Positions 56,762 to 64,000 of a stretch of DNA of 64,000 nucleotides are shown here, in pieces; the first letter of the stretch is position 1, and the number at the start of each line of letters is the position of its first letter. Origin of the DNA: Planotetraspora silvatica (GTDB lineage Bacteria > Actinomycetota > Actinomycetes > Streptosporangiales > Streptosporangiaceae); contig NZ_BOOQ01000052.1 in assembly GCF_016863315.1 (NCBI RefSeq), positions 33,443 to 97,442 of the forward strand, written 5' to 3'. Under the pieces are notes generated by a model, which saw only the letters and a list, made by a program, of their open reading frames with translations, was not told the origin of the DNA and searched no databases. Made by a program: the position numbers and the translations under genes.

Positions 56762-56883
56762 GGTCGTCGCGGGCAAAGGCGATGCTGGGAAAACCGCTTC
56801 AATCTTCGAGATTGTGGCCGTCTGATGGATGTTCCGCGTCCGGAGGCCTGAGCCGGTTCGAGTCCGGTAGCTCCGCGACGACT
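56762..56883 (+). ncRNA. Y RNA (YrlA-like) with tRNA-mimic domain, candidate
   Basis: A closed RNA of about 120 nt in the gap after the TROVE-bL37 terminator. GTCGTCGCGG (56763-56772) pairs perfectly with CCGCGACGAC (56873-56882); two more pairs (56773-56774 with 56870-56871) leave U56872 as a single bulge. Inside come, in tRNA order, a D-like arm (GGCG/CGCT, 56778-56781/56795-56798, loop with GGG), a short hairpin CAATCT-TCG-AGATTG (56800-56814), a long variable-arm-like part (GGCC 56816-56819 with GGCC 56845-56848; GGATG/CGTCC inside) and a canonical T-arm GCCGG-TTCGAGT-CCGGT (56852-56868). No CCA end and no 7-base anticodon loop. Bulged stem plus tRNA mimicry next to a Ro protein is the YrlA design. 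Confidence 0.72.
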
Positions 56884-57095
56884 ACGAGCACGGCCCCAGG
56901 GGCTGCCACCAGTACGTGCCGCAGGCGTGTCAGACGGGGCGGGCACATAGGGCGCTCACGGGGGTTCACGAGCAACGCCATGGCCGCCTGGCCTGCACAC
57001 CAGCAGGTCAGAAGAGGCTGGACCGAAGTCTTCCAAACCGGCGGACGTGCGATCGTGCGGGGCGGCGCTGGTCCCCGTTCCCCTAGTCTGTCGAA

Positions 57096-57452
57096 GTGAT
57101 CGAGTTGGGCTCACGAGAGCGTAACCAACCGCCGCCTCCCCATGTCGTGTGGGAGAGTCTGGCCAACCCGTGGCGACCTGGTGGACGACGGTGGCTTGAT
57201 CTGCGTTCCGATGAGGTCGAGCCCCGCATCCTCCATGCGGTGGAGCCGGAACTCGTGGTCTGGTCGTCGTTGTGGCCCGAAAGGCCCGACGATGAGATCC
57301 GGTTCGATATACGGCCGGCCGAGAACGGATGCGCACTGCGCTGGACGCTGGTGACGCCCGGGGAAGCGCCGGAGCAAGCTGTGATCGGTCATCTGCGTCA
57401 CCGGCTCAACTTCTTAATCAATGCTCAGCTCCGCTTCTCCTTTGGACAGTAG
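57096..57452 (+). CDS. Small SRPBCC-like protein
   Basis: 118 residues from GTG 57096. The pattern VVWESLANPWRPGGRRWLDLRSDEVEPRILHAVEPELVVWSS followed by IRFDIRPAENGCALRWTLVTPG and a long C-terminal helix matches the SRPBCC/polyketide cyclase-like fold, though at the short end of that family. Putative ligand-binding; function unknown. The strand pattern and the length argue for a real, complete gene. Confidence 0.7.
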   Translation: MIELGSRERNQPPPPHVVWESLANPWRPGGRRWLDLRSDEVEPRILHAVEPELVVWSSLWPERPDDEIRFDIRPAENGCALRWTLVTPGEAPEQAVIGHLRHRLNFLINAQLRFSFGQ

Positions 57453-57670
57453 GGCCGGAATCGCCGCCTGACGAACTGCGTGACGACGCCGATGAATGAC
57501 CGCGGACACTGGCGGACGGCAACGGACGGTCTCCGCAGGTGGAGAACCTGTAAGCCCAGTTCGAACGCCTGTTGTCGCCTTACCAGCAAGCGACTGTTGA
57601 ACCCGCGGGGATCATCATCCGTCGATGTGGAGTGACAGAGCACACGTCCAACTTCGCCGAGGGACCGCTT

Positions 57671-58306
57671 ATGGACACCGCCGAACCGTCTGCGTTCTTC
57701 CGCCACCGCACCCGCTTCGGCGCAGTCGCCGCAGGCGTGGGGATCCTTGCCCTCAGCGTCTTCGGAGTGGCCCGCTGGGTTGGCGACAGCCACTCCTCTA
57801 GCGAAATGATCTACGTGTCCACCCCGGGTGGCCCCTACGTTTGCGGAGAGTCGTTTGCAATGCCCGCCGTCGGACAGCTCGGCGGCCTCACGCTTTCGAT
57901 CCCTTCGGTCCGCCGGCAGTCCACGACCGAAGGTCCCCGCATACAGGTCGCGTTCTCCTCCGATAGGCAATACACCGGAACAACCACCCCGGCCGCTCAG
58001 GTCCAGGTCCTTTACCTCGAGGACGGAGCAATCGTGGGCGGTGGCCCCACTCTCAGCCCGAAACGTGACGACGGCGCCCCTCAGGCCCAGCCCGCCCTTA
58101 GCGAGCAACTGGACGTGCAGCCCGGCAAACCGGTCATCCAGAACCTCGGTGCACGCAACGGCCTATGCGGATCCCTGACCTGGAGCGAGGTGTGGTCCGA
58201 CCCCTCCAGCTTCGAGGTCCTGGCGCTGGCCGCACCGGCAGAGGACGGGCATCAGGCCGACGGGATACCGTTCGCTCTCGTCGATTTCGCCTCGCTGCCT
58301 CACTGA
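57671..58306 (+). CDS. Hypothetical secreted or membrane-anchored protein
   Basis: 211 residues from ATG 57671, which has GAGGG 7 bases upstream; in-frame upstream ATG 57572 is possible but lacks one. One membrane segment near residues 15-33 (FGAVAAGVGILALSVFGVARWVG) anchors an extracytoplasmic domain with two Cys (YVCGESFAMP, NGLCGSLTWSEVW). No family recognised. It ends where an IS1380-type remnant begins, so the C-terminus may be altered. Confidence 0.6.
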   Translation: MDTAEPSAFFRHRTRFGAVAAGVGILALSVFGVARWVGDSHSSSEMIYVSTPGGPYVCGESFAMPAVGQLGGLTLSIPSVRRQSTTEGPRIQVAFSSDRQYTGTTTPAAQVQVLYLEDGAIVGGGPTLSPKRDDGAPQAQPALSEQLDVQPGKPVIQNLGARNGLCGSLTWSEVWSDPSSFEVLALAAPAEDGHQADGIPFALVDFASLPH

Positions 58307-58515
58307 GCCTGGATTCCGGGTGCCTGGCCGGCGCGTTCCACTCCCTGGCGCGCGGGACGACCCTGCGCCGCCGCCTGGTCAACGTGCCCGCCCGGATCGC
58401 CCGGCACGGCCGCGGCCATCTCACCTACCACCTGCCCGCACATTGGCGCCGGCAGCACGCCTGGATGAACCTGTTCGACGCGACATTCAGGCCGCCACCG
58501 GCCTGTGCGGGCTGA
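58303..58515 (+). pseudogene. IS1380-family transposase C-terminal fragment
   Basis: About 70 codons read SLARGTTLRRRLVNVPARIA, then HGRGHLTYHLPAHWRRQHAW and MNLFDATFRPPP before a stop. This matches the last part of IS1380-type transposases (RLVNVPAR..RHGR..L.LP..W....W..LF). No 5' part is present. It directly abuts the preceding hypothetical gene, indicating past insertion and deletion. Confidence 0.8.
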
Positions 58516-58825
58516 CCAGACCCGCCCTCTCGCAGCCTTCCCCTCGACCAGCCCGGTCACCAGGGCTCCCCTAGCGCACGAAACCCCACCCCAACCTGAT
58601 CATCATGTGGACAGGTCGTGACCCTCGCACGACAGCCCTCCTACGCCCGAAAACAGCACATGAGCAGGCTTTACAGTCCTCGTCGGGGAATCAGAACCGA
58701 AACGATCACTGGAATTGCAAGGCGGTGGATCTAGGCCGAGATAGAGACAGCGGGGGAAGGGACCATCCCCCGGCCTTCAGCTCGTGTTCGCCTCGATATC
58801 CGTTGAGTCGCGAGCGTGAACGCGA
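58516..58825. other. Intergenic IS remnant and LysR 3' flank
   Basis: 310 bases following the IS1380 fragment. The first ~100 probably include the lost element's 3' end; no intact terminal inverted repeat can be matched. The remainder is AT-richer than the rest of the window (for example GAAAACAGCACATGAGCAGG, AACGATCACTGGAATTGC). No gene is seen. Confidence 0.4.
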
Positions 58826-59710
58826 TCACGACGATTTGAGGTGTGCGGCGAGCGCTGCCGCGGCTTCGGAGAGGCCGGACCAGCCTTGACTGCACAGCAG
58901 CAGATTGCGCTTCGCCCAGGAATTCGTCAGGTCCACGGCCCGCAGGTCGTAGGCACGCTGCCAACGGGCGGCCGCAACCGCGGGAACTACGGCGATGCCG
59001 ACCCCAGCCGCCACCGCACTGCAGATCGCCTCCGTGGTCGGCAGATGCGCTCGGTAGCGAGGCCGGAGCCCGAGCGGCTGAGCCTGCCCGCTCAGATGCT
59101 CCTGCAACGGGTTCCCCGCGGTGAAGCCGACGAATGGGTGGCCGAGGCAGTCGCTGAACGCGACATCAGCACGCCCGGCCAGAGCATGGCCTGGCCGCAC
59201 GATGACGACCAGCGGGTCGGGACGCAGTACCGCGCGTTCCAGCCGGCCCGAGTCCACGGTGTCGGCGATGATCCCCAGTTCCACCCGGCCGTCGGTGACG
59301 GCGGCGACAATCTCATGGCTTGGCCGTTCCTCCAACTCCAGGTCGATGTCGGGGTTGTCGGCCATGAAGTCGACCATCATCGACGGCACGAGCGTTTCGG
59401 TTGCCGAAGTGTTCGCCAAGATCACTAAAGTGGACCGCAGGCCGTCGGAATACCGGGCCAACTCTGAACGCATCCGGGCGATCTGCCCAACGACTTCACG
59501 GGCATGGGCCACCAGCAACCACCCTGCCGGTGATGGCGCAACGCCACGGCGATGCCGGATCAACAGCGGCGCCCCCAGAGCCTTCTCCATCGCCTTGATC
59601 CTCGCACTGGCCGAGGCCAGCGACAGGTGTGACCGATCCGCCCCCTGGGTGATGCTGCCCTGGTCGACCACCTGCAAGAACAGCTGAAGATCGGTCAGGT
59701 CGTACGTCAT
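58826..59710 (-). CDS. LysR family transcriptional regulator
   Basis: 294 residues from ATG 59710. Helix-turn-helix at residues 1-60: LTDLQLFLQVVDQGSITQGADRSHLSLASASARIKAMEKALGAPLL; substrate domain with STLVILANTSATETLVPSMMVDFMADNPDIDLELEERPS, GIIADTV, VVIVRPGHALAGR and GIAVVPAVAAARW. It is divergent from the PAS-domain gene (176 bases) and probably regulates it. Confidence 0.92.
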   Translation of the reverse strand: MTYDLTDLQLFLQVVDQGSITQGADRSHLSLASASARIKAMEKALGAPLLIRHRRGVAPSPAGWLLVAHAREVVGQIARMRSELARYSDGLRSTLVILANTSATETLVPSMMVDFMADNPDIDLELEERPSHEIVAAVTDGRVELGIIADTVDSGRLERAVLRPDPLVVIVRPGHALAGRADVAFSDCLGHPFVGFTAGNPLQEHLSGQAQPLGLRPRYRAHLPTTEAICSAVAAGVGIAVVPAVAAARWQRAYDLRAVDLTNSWAKRNLLLCSQGWSGLSEAAAALAAHLKSS

Positions 59711-59885
59711 GGGTCGAGACGTTACCCGCACCGGCCCTATCCGAGAAGCCTTCGGCTCAGCCGAAGGCTTACTCACCAAAGGACTCATTGTGAACTCGAT
59801 GTCAAACGTCCAAGCTGAATACAGGACACCAGACACCGTCTGTCGAGTACGACGGGTATCCCGCCAATCCTTCTCGGAGGCACCA

Positions 59886-60368
59886 ATGACATCTCGGGCC
59901 GAGCTAGCCGAAGTCGCCGAGAAACGCATCGCCACGGACTGGGGCCTGGACGAGTGGGCGGACCGGCTTGTCGAGCAGGCCGGACTCGGAGTCACCATCC
60001 TGGACCGCCACGGAACGGTGATGTACTACAACAAGTGGGCATCGGAGCATCTCGACCGGATGCCCGAATACATCGACGACGACGTCCGGAAGCGGCATCG
60101 CCGAGCGGTGACCAATCCCCGTTTCGACGCCATGCTCAAGCTGTTCGAAGACGGCCGCATTGAGCCGGTGAGCTACGTCGCCAGGCCCTATGGGAAGACG
60201 ACAATCCTGGTCACGGTCTCACCGATCCGGGTCGAAGGCGAATTTGTCGGCTTGTCCCAGATCGTACTTCTCAAGGACGAGGTACAGGAACTTTGCGCGC
60301 GGTTCGACACGTCGGGACGCGATTCCTTCGAGAGAGAAATGCTGCCTGATGGCCCGCCGGCAACCTGA
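59886..60368 (+). CDS. Stand-alone PAS-domain protein
   Basis: 160 residues from ATG 59886 with GGAGG 5 bases upstream. It consists of one PAS domain: QAGLGVTILDRHGTVMYYNKWASEHLDRMPEYIDDD, then VRKRHRRAVTNPRFDAMLKLFEDGR and a strand pair YVARPYGKTTILVTVSPIRVEGEFVGLSQIVLLKDEV. PAS domains bind haem, flavin or small ligands and pass signals to partners; no output domain is fused, so it must act through another protein. Opposite a LysR gene. Confidence 0.85.
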   Translation: MTSRAELAEVAEKRIATDWGLDEWADRLVEQAGLGVTILDRHGTVMYYNKWASEHLDRMPEYIDDDVRKRHRRAVTNPRFDAMLKLFEDGRIEPVSYVARPYGKTTILVTVSPIRVEGEFVGLSQIVLLKDEVQELCARFDTSGRDSFEREMLPDGPPAT

Positions 60369-60415
60369 AAGCACGAAATTCGTTCGAAGAAGTGATCTCA
60401 ATGAATTTCCGGTAG

Positions 60416-60838
60416 GTGGCCGTGTTCGAGATGGGTGAGGACGAGGGCGGCGCAGGGCAGCAGAGCCTCGCCGCCCGGGACTTGGACGTCACCCGCCAGG
60501 TGCGGACCAGTTCGTGGCTGGGGCGACGGTACCAGGGGCAGGGAATCGGCACCGAAATGCGCGCAGCCATACTCCACCTGGCCTTCGCCGGCCTGGATGC
60601 CGATGAAGCTCTCTCTGGCGCACTCGAGCACAACCACGCCTCTCGGGCCGTCTCGCACAAACTCGGCTATCACCACGACGGTCACCAACGTCGGGCGCTG
60701 AACGGGAAAATGGTCGTAGAGCATCGGCTATGCCTGACCCGGGCGGCGTGGGAGCAGCACCGTACGGTCCCCGTCAGCGTTGAAGGGCTTGCACCCTGCT
60801 TGCCCTTTCTGGACATCGATGCGTCAGCGTGTGACTGA
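60416..60838 (+). pseudogene. GNAT acetyltransferase, 5'-truncated
   Basis: 140 codons whose first clear family sequence is TRQVRTSSWLGRRYQGQGIGTEMRAAILHLAF, the acetyl-CoA-binding R-x-x-G-x-G/A loop of GNATs, followed by SGALEHNHASRAVSHKLGYHHDGHQRRALNGKMVVEHRLCLTRAAW. GNATs are about 170-190 residues and need the N-terminal strands lost here, so this is a remnant. In-frame GTG 60416 is only a nominal start. Confidence 0.75.
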
Positions 60839-60999
60839 ACGAGGGCGTGCGCCCTTAGCAAGCAGCAGGGTCAGCCGCAGGTCAGAGAACCGCTGGGAGC
60901 AGAGCCCGGCCTACAGGCAGACTCGTCCGCTGTCCCCTGTTAGAACTGGGGTTTTCCTGCCCTCATTCATGATCGGGGCACAAGAAGCCGCTTGCGACG

Positions 61000-61046
61000 C
61001 TGACGACTGACGACTGACGACTGACGACTGACGACGACGACGACGA
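61000..61046. repeat. Heptanucleotide tandem repeat with CGA tail
   Basis: CTGACGA is repeated five times (61000-61034), then CGA four times (61035-61046). It ends 8 bases before the ATG of the next small gene. Confidence 0.9.
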
Positions 61047-61053
61047 TCTACGC

Positions 61054-61341
61054 ATGCCGTACGTGAACGACTTCGGAGATGGGCGTCTGTGGGACCGTAG
61101 CGGCCGGCCGTGGCACCGCATCGCCCAGTGGTTGGACCCAGACGAGGCGGCTGAACTGCTCGCAGAAGGCGCTACATGGCTCGTGCAATGGTGCGATGAA
61201 GGCTTCACCTGGGGCGATTCCTCAGACGTGCCCGCCGTAGAACTCTTGGAACGCATGGTGGTCACGTCCAGCGGGGTGGTGTATGGAGTCGACCTCCGCG
61301 TGATCCGTTTCTGCAGGTTAAGCGGTGAGCGTTTCCGGTAG
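61054..61341 (+). CDS. Small hypothetical protein beside IS256 remnant
   Basis: 95 residues from ATG 61054: MPYVNDFGDGRLWDRSGRPW, HRIAQWLDPDEAAELLAEGA, WLVQWCDEGFTWGD and DVPAVELLERMVVTSSG. No family is recognised; composition suggests a soluble, acidic protein. The C-terminus overlaps the end of the IS256-type transposase remnant, so the last 10-15 residues may derive from the insertion. Its ribosome site would lie within a CGA-repeat tract. Confidence 0.55.
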   Translation: MPYVNDFGDGRLWDRSGRPWHRIAQWLDPDEAAELLAEGATWLVQWCDEGFTWGDSSDVPAVELLERMVVTSSGVVYGVDLRVIRFCRLSGERFR

Positions 61342-61790
61342 CTGTTGCTGGGTCGGTGTGTCGCCCGGGATTACGCGTAGGCGGGCTTTGGCTAGGACGT
61401 CCAGGCCCATGTAGCGGCGGGCTTCGGTCCATTCGTCGGTCTGTTCGGCGAGCACGGCGCCGACGAGGCGGATGATGGCGGCTCGGTCGGGGAAGATGCC
61501 AACGACGTCGGTGCGGCGGCGGATCTCCTTGTTCAGCCGTTCCTGGGGGTTGTTCGACCAGATCTGTTTCCAGATCTCTCTCGGGAACTGGGCGAAGGCG
61601 AGCAGGTCCTCGCGGGCTTGGTCGAGGTGATCGGCGGCGGCCGGGTATTTCGCCTGGAGGGCGTCGATGACCCAGGCGTGCTGAGCTCGAACCTGTTCGG
61701 TGGTCGGCTGATCGAAGATGGTCCGCACCAGGGTCGCCACCCACGGCTGCGCCGACTTCGGAACCGTGGTCAGCAAATTGCGCAGGTAGT
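61318..61790 (-). pseudogene. IS256-family transposase, C-terminal part (interrupted)
   Basis: On the minus strand the frame enters from the ISAzo13 element's left edge and reads LTTVPKSAQPWVATLVRTIF, EQVRAQHAWVIDALQAKYP, QIWSNNPQERLNKEIRRRTD and VVGIFPDRAAIIRLVGAVLAEQTDEW before its stop at 61318. SNN-P-x-E-R-L-N-x-E-I-x-R-R-T-D-V-V-G-I-F is diagnostic for IS256 transposases. The gene is split by the element at 61791-63964; its preceding residues continue at 63965-64000. Confidence 0.93.
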
Positions 61791-63964
61791 GAAGCCGTCA
61801 GGAATTAAGGCGTTGCTTTCTGATCTTGGGCTCGTTGATGTGGTATGTCCATCCCCGCCGAGGTCCGCGAACAGCTTGCGCGGAAATTCGAGGTGCTGCT
61901 CCCGCATCTGAACGAGCGTCAGCAGCGACTGGTGCTGGCCGCCGAGGCCCTGCTGCTGGGGCACGGCGGCGTGCGGGCGGTCGCCCGGGCGGCCGGTGTC
62001 AGCGAGACAACCGTCCGCAGCGGGGTCTTCGAACTGGAAGAAGGCGGGGATCCCCTGCCGGTTGATCGCATCCGGCGGCCAGGTGGGGGCCGCAAACCGG
62101 TGACCGAGCACGACCCTGGGCTGATGCCCGCCCTGTTGGCGCTGGTCGAGCCGGACGAGCGGGGCGATCCGGAGTCGCCGCTGCGATGGACGACAAAGTC
62201 GCTGCGGCACCTGGCCGAGGAGCTGACCAGGCAGGGACATCCCACCTCCGCTCCAACGGTAGGGCGGCTGCTGAAGTCGGCCGGCTTCAGCCTGCAGGCC
62301 AACGTCAAGACGCTCGAAGGTGCCCAGCATCCCGACCGCGATGCCCAATTCCGCTACATCAACGAGCAGGTCAAAGGCCACCAGGCTGACGGCGAGCCGG
62401 TGATCAGCGTGGACACCAAAAAGCGGGAACAACTGGGCCGGCTACCGATGGCCGGACGGGAGTGGCGCCCCCGGGGCGAGCCCGTCGAGGTCGAGGACCA
62501 CCACTTCTTCTTCAGCGGCCCGGATGTCGAGCAAGCGATCCCATACGGGATCTACGACATCACCCGCAACACCGGCTGGGTGAACGTCGGCGTCGACCAC
62601 GACACCTCCGTCTTCGCTGTGGAGTCCGTCCGCCGCTGGTGGAAGGCGCGCGGTAGCAGGGACTACCCAAAGGCATCCCGCCTGCTGATCACCGCCGACG
62701 CGGGCGGCTCCAACGGCTACCGCTACCGCGTCTGGAAGAGTGAACTGGCCGCCTTGGCCGCCGAGACCGGGCTGACCATCACGGTCTGCCACTTTCCGCC
62801 GGGAACCTCCAAGTGGAACAAGATCGAGCACCGGCTGTTTTCACACATCACCCTCAACTGGCGGGGCCGGCCTCTGACCAGCCATGAGGTGGTCGTCAAG
62901 ACGATCGCGACGACCCGCACCAGCGGCGGGCTACTCATCGAGGCCGCCCTGGATGTCGGCGACTACCCCACCGGCATCGCGATAAGCAAGGAGCGCATGG
63001 CAGCCCTGCCCCTTGAGCGGCACACCACCCACGGCACCTGGAACTACACCCTCCACCCCCAACCCGCCTCCAGCGCCAGCGAGGCAGCGCCCGTCAGTGA
63101 GTCCAGCGGCCCCGCCCAGCGTCGCCAGGCCATGCTTCATCGGCTGACCGACCCGCGGCTGACCGGCATGAGCCCCGCACAACTCGAGCAGCTGGCCGCC
63201 GCCCTCGCTCCCGCCCAAGCCGCCCGGACCCAGCAGCGACACAGCCAACAACGCGGCGGGCGGGCCCGGCGAGCGACAGGCAAACTCCGCGTCAAGCCAC
63301 TCTTCAACGATGCCGCACGCCTCCTGCTCACGCTCCTCTACCAGCGGCAGGTCTGCTCCATGAACGTGCTCTCCGACCTGCTGGAAGTCACCGCCACCTG
63401 CATCGCCGACCTTGTCAGGCAGACCCGCGAAGCCCTCGAAGACCACGGCCACAACACCGGGGTGGCTCCGCTCCGGTTTGCCAACGCTGATGCCCTGATC
63501 ACCTTCCTGGACAGTGATCAGCGCCCCGCGCGAACCGACATCATCGGGCAACTGTCCCACCCGACTCTGACCGGACTCACCCGAGACGAACTACACCAAC
63601 TCACCGACCGTGTCGCAGCGCGGCAGTTAGCTCAAGCCGAACGCCTCTCCTATCAACGGCGCGGCGGCCCACGCCAGCCCGGCGCTCGGGCCGGCGTCTT
63701 CCCGCAAAAGATCAGCAACAGCGAACGCGTCCTACTCACCGTTCTCTACCAGCGACGCCTCTGCACCCTGGACGTCCTCGCCGACGCCCTCGGGAATGTC
63801 AGCAGGTCCGCCATCGGCAACGTCATTCGCGAGACCCGACCACTCCTCCTACAGGAAGGCCATATTCCCGACCACGCCTCTACCCGCTACCGCACAGCGG
63901 CCGATCTCCTCGCTGCAGCATCAGCGAGCCACAACGCGCCGACAGGTTGATTCTTGACGGCTTC
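61791..63964. mobile_element. ISAzo13-family insertion sequence, 2174 bp, nested in IS256-type gene
   Basis: Ends are GAAGCCGTCAGGAATTAA (61791-61808) and, inverted, GAAGCCGTCAAGAATCAA (63947-63964), matching at 16 of 18. AGT lies outside both ends (61788-61790, 63965-63967); removing the element and one AGT restores the IS256 frame reading RTHYLRNLLTT. It carries one transposase gene. A recent, intact insertion. Confidence 0.93.
61845..63950 (+). CDS. ISAzo13-family transposase with C-terminal extension
   Basis: 701 residues. The N-terminal part has a helix-turn-helix (GVRAVARAAGVSETTVRSGV) and the catalytic core has D-D-E candidates in PVISVDTKKREQLGRL, LLITADAGGSNGYRYRVW and GTSKWNKIEHRLFSHI, the DDE pattern of the ISAzo13/Rhodopirellula-type family. 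Residues from about 435 on are an extension with two copies of a helix pair: LLLTLLYQRQVCSMNVLSDL near residue 500 and LLTVLYQRRLCTLDVLADAL near residue 630, each preceded by LTDPRLTGMSPAQLEQL or LSHPTLTGLTRDELHQL. The stop lies 14 bases inside the right end. Confidence 0.93.
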   Translation: MSIPAEVREQLARKFEVLLPHLNERQQRLVLAAEALLLGHGGVRAVARAAGVSETTVRSGVFELEEGGDPLPVDRIRRPGGGRKPVTEHDPGLMPALLALVEPDERGDPESPLRWTTKSLRHLAEELTRQGHPTSAPTVGRLLKSAGFSLQANVKTLEGAQHPDRDAQFRYINEQVKGHQADGEPVISVDTKKREQLGRLPMAGREWRPRGEPVEVEDHHFFFSGPDVEQAIPYGIYDITRNTGWVNVGVDHDTSVFAVESVRRWWKARGSRDYPKASRLLITADAGGSNGYRYRVWKSELAALAAETGLTITVCHFPPGTSKWNKIEHRLFSHITLNWRGRPLTSHEVVVKTIATTRTSGGLLIEAALDVGDYPTGIAISKERMAALPLERHTTHGTWNYTLHPQPASSASEAAPVSESSGPAQRRQAMLHRLTDPRLTGMSPAQLEQLAAALAPAQAARTQQRHSQQRGGRARRATGKLRVKPLFNDAARLLLTLLYQRQVCSMNVLSDLLEVTATCIADLVRQTREALEDHGHNTGVAPLRFANADALITFLDSDQRPARTDIIGQLSHPTLTGLTRDELHQLTDRVAARQLAQAERLSYQRRGGPRQPGARAGVFPQKISNSERVLLTVLYQRRLCTLDVLADALGNVSRSAIGNVIRETRPLLLQEGHIPDHASTRYRTAADLLAAASASHNAPTG

Positions 63965-64000
63965 AGTGGGTCCGGCACCGCTGCCAGGACGCGCCCGGCA
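63965..64000 (-). pseudogene. IS256-family transposase, upstream part (continues beyond window)
   Basis: The last 36 bases on the minus strand read PGASWQRCRTH, the segment that precedes YLRNLLTTVPKSAQPW in IS256 transposases of actinomycetes. Same gene as 61318-61790, split by the ISAzo13-type insertion; its 5' part is outside the window. Confidence 0.85.

Noticed and set aside
56762..56883. Ordinary tRNA gene
   Set aside because: T-arm is canonical, but there is no 7-base anticodon loop, the base stem is 10-12 bp with a bulge, and no CCA-compatible end; a Y RNA fits better.
57540..57580. T-loop-like GTTCGAACGCC
   Set aside because: No pairing arms around it; not a tRNA.
61000..61046. CRISPR array
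   Set aside because: Units are 7 and 3 bases without spacers; simple tandem repeats.

Overview
The window is high-GC DNA from a filamentous actinomycete. Evidence: pervasive GTG/TTG starts and 4-base ATGA/TTGA gene overlaps, many TetR/GntR/LacI/MmyB-type regulators, a complete actinobacterial-style inositol operon, and a bL37-like mini-protein. The order Streptosporangiales is a guess from gene style only; no rRNA or other marker is present.

Region 1 (1-16.8 kb). A partial PhyH dioxygenase with an AraC regulator is followed by a secreted START-like protein. Next comes a minus-strand operon for a B12-dependent diol/glycerol dehydratase: small subunit, fused large+medium subunit, reactivase DdrA and DdrB, and a GlcG-like protein. 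There are no microcompartment shell genes. An SDR/TetR pair, an AcoR-like GAF regulator, a divergent aldehyde dehydrogenase plus DUF779 gene, and a second aldehyde dehydrogenase follow. The dehydratase operon and the first aldehyde dehydrogenase share the same operator-like sequence, GCAACG-N4-TGCAACG, so diol dehydration and aldehyde oxidation look like one regulon. A stand-alone, unusual dxr and a truncated globin close the region.

Region 2 (16.9-27.4 kb). A TetR/MFS efflux pair is separated by three GGAGG-N4-CCTCC palindromes on a 22-bp period. A TetR/DUF1348 pair is separated by two GAGAAC-N4-GTTCTC sites. Then come an XRE/MmyB regulator and two large translationally coupled FtsX-type permeases without an ATPase.

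Region 3 (27.4-45.6 kb). A GntR regulator faces a 13-kb myo-inositol operon (iolG, TIM-barrel, iolC, aldolase-like, iolB, iolD, TIM-barrel, ABC transporter, second Gfo/Idh/MocA, iolA). A LacI regulator with a TauE exporter then faces a third Gfo/Idh/MocA dehydrogenase and a hydroxypyruvate-isomerase-like gene across paired ACTAGAGCGCTCTAGT operators.

Region 4 (45.6-57.5 kb). CorA, a methyltransferase, a LysR/hydrolase pair, a secreted M64 metallopeptidase and a HEAT-repeat protein lead to the most interesting locus: a Ro60-like TROVE protein, a 25-residue bL37-like ribosomal protein, a strong terminator, and a roughly 120-nt RNA with a long bulged base stem, a D-like arm and a canonical T-arm. 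This is a candidate bacterial Y RNA (YrlA type) that mimics tRNA.

Region 5 (57.5-64 kb). Accessory, decaying DNA: an IS1380 transposase fragment, a LysR/PAS pair, a 5'-truncated GNAT, a heptanucleotide repeat, and an intact ISAzo13-family element nested inside an IS256-family transposase gene with a clean 3-bp AGT duplication.
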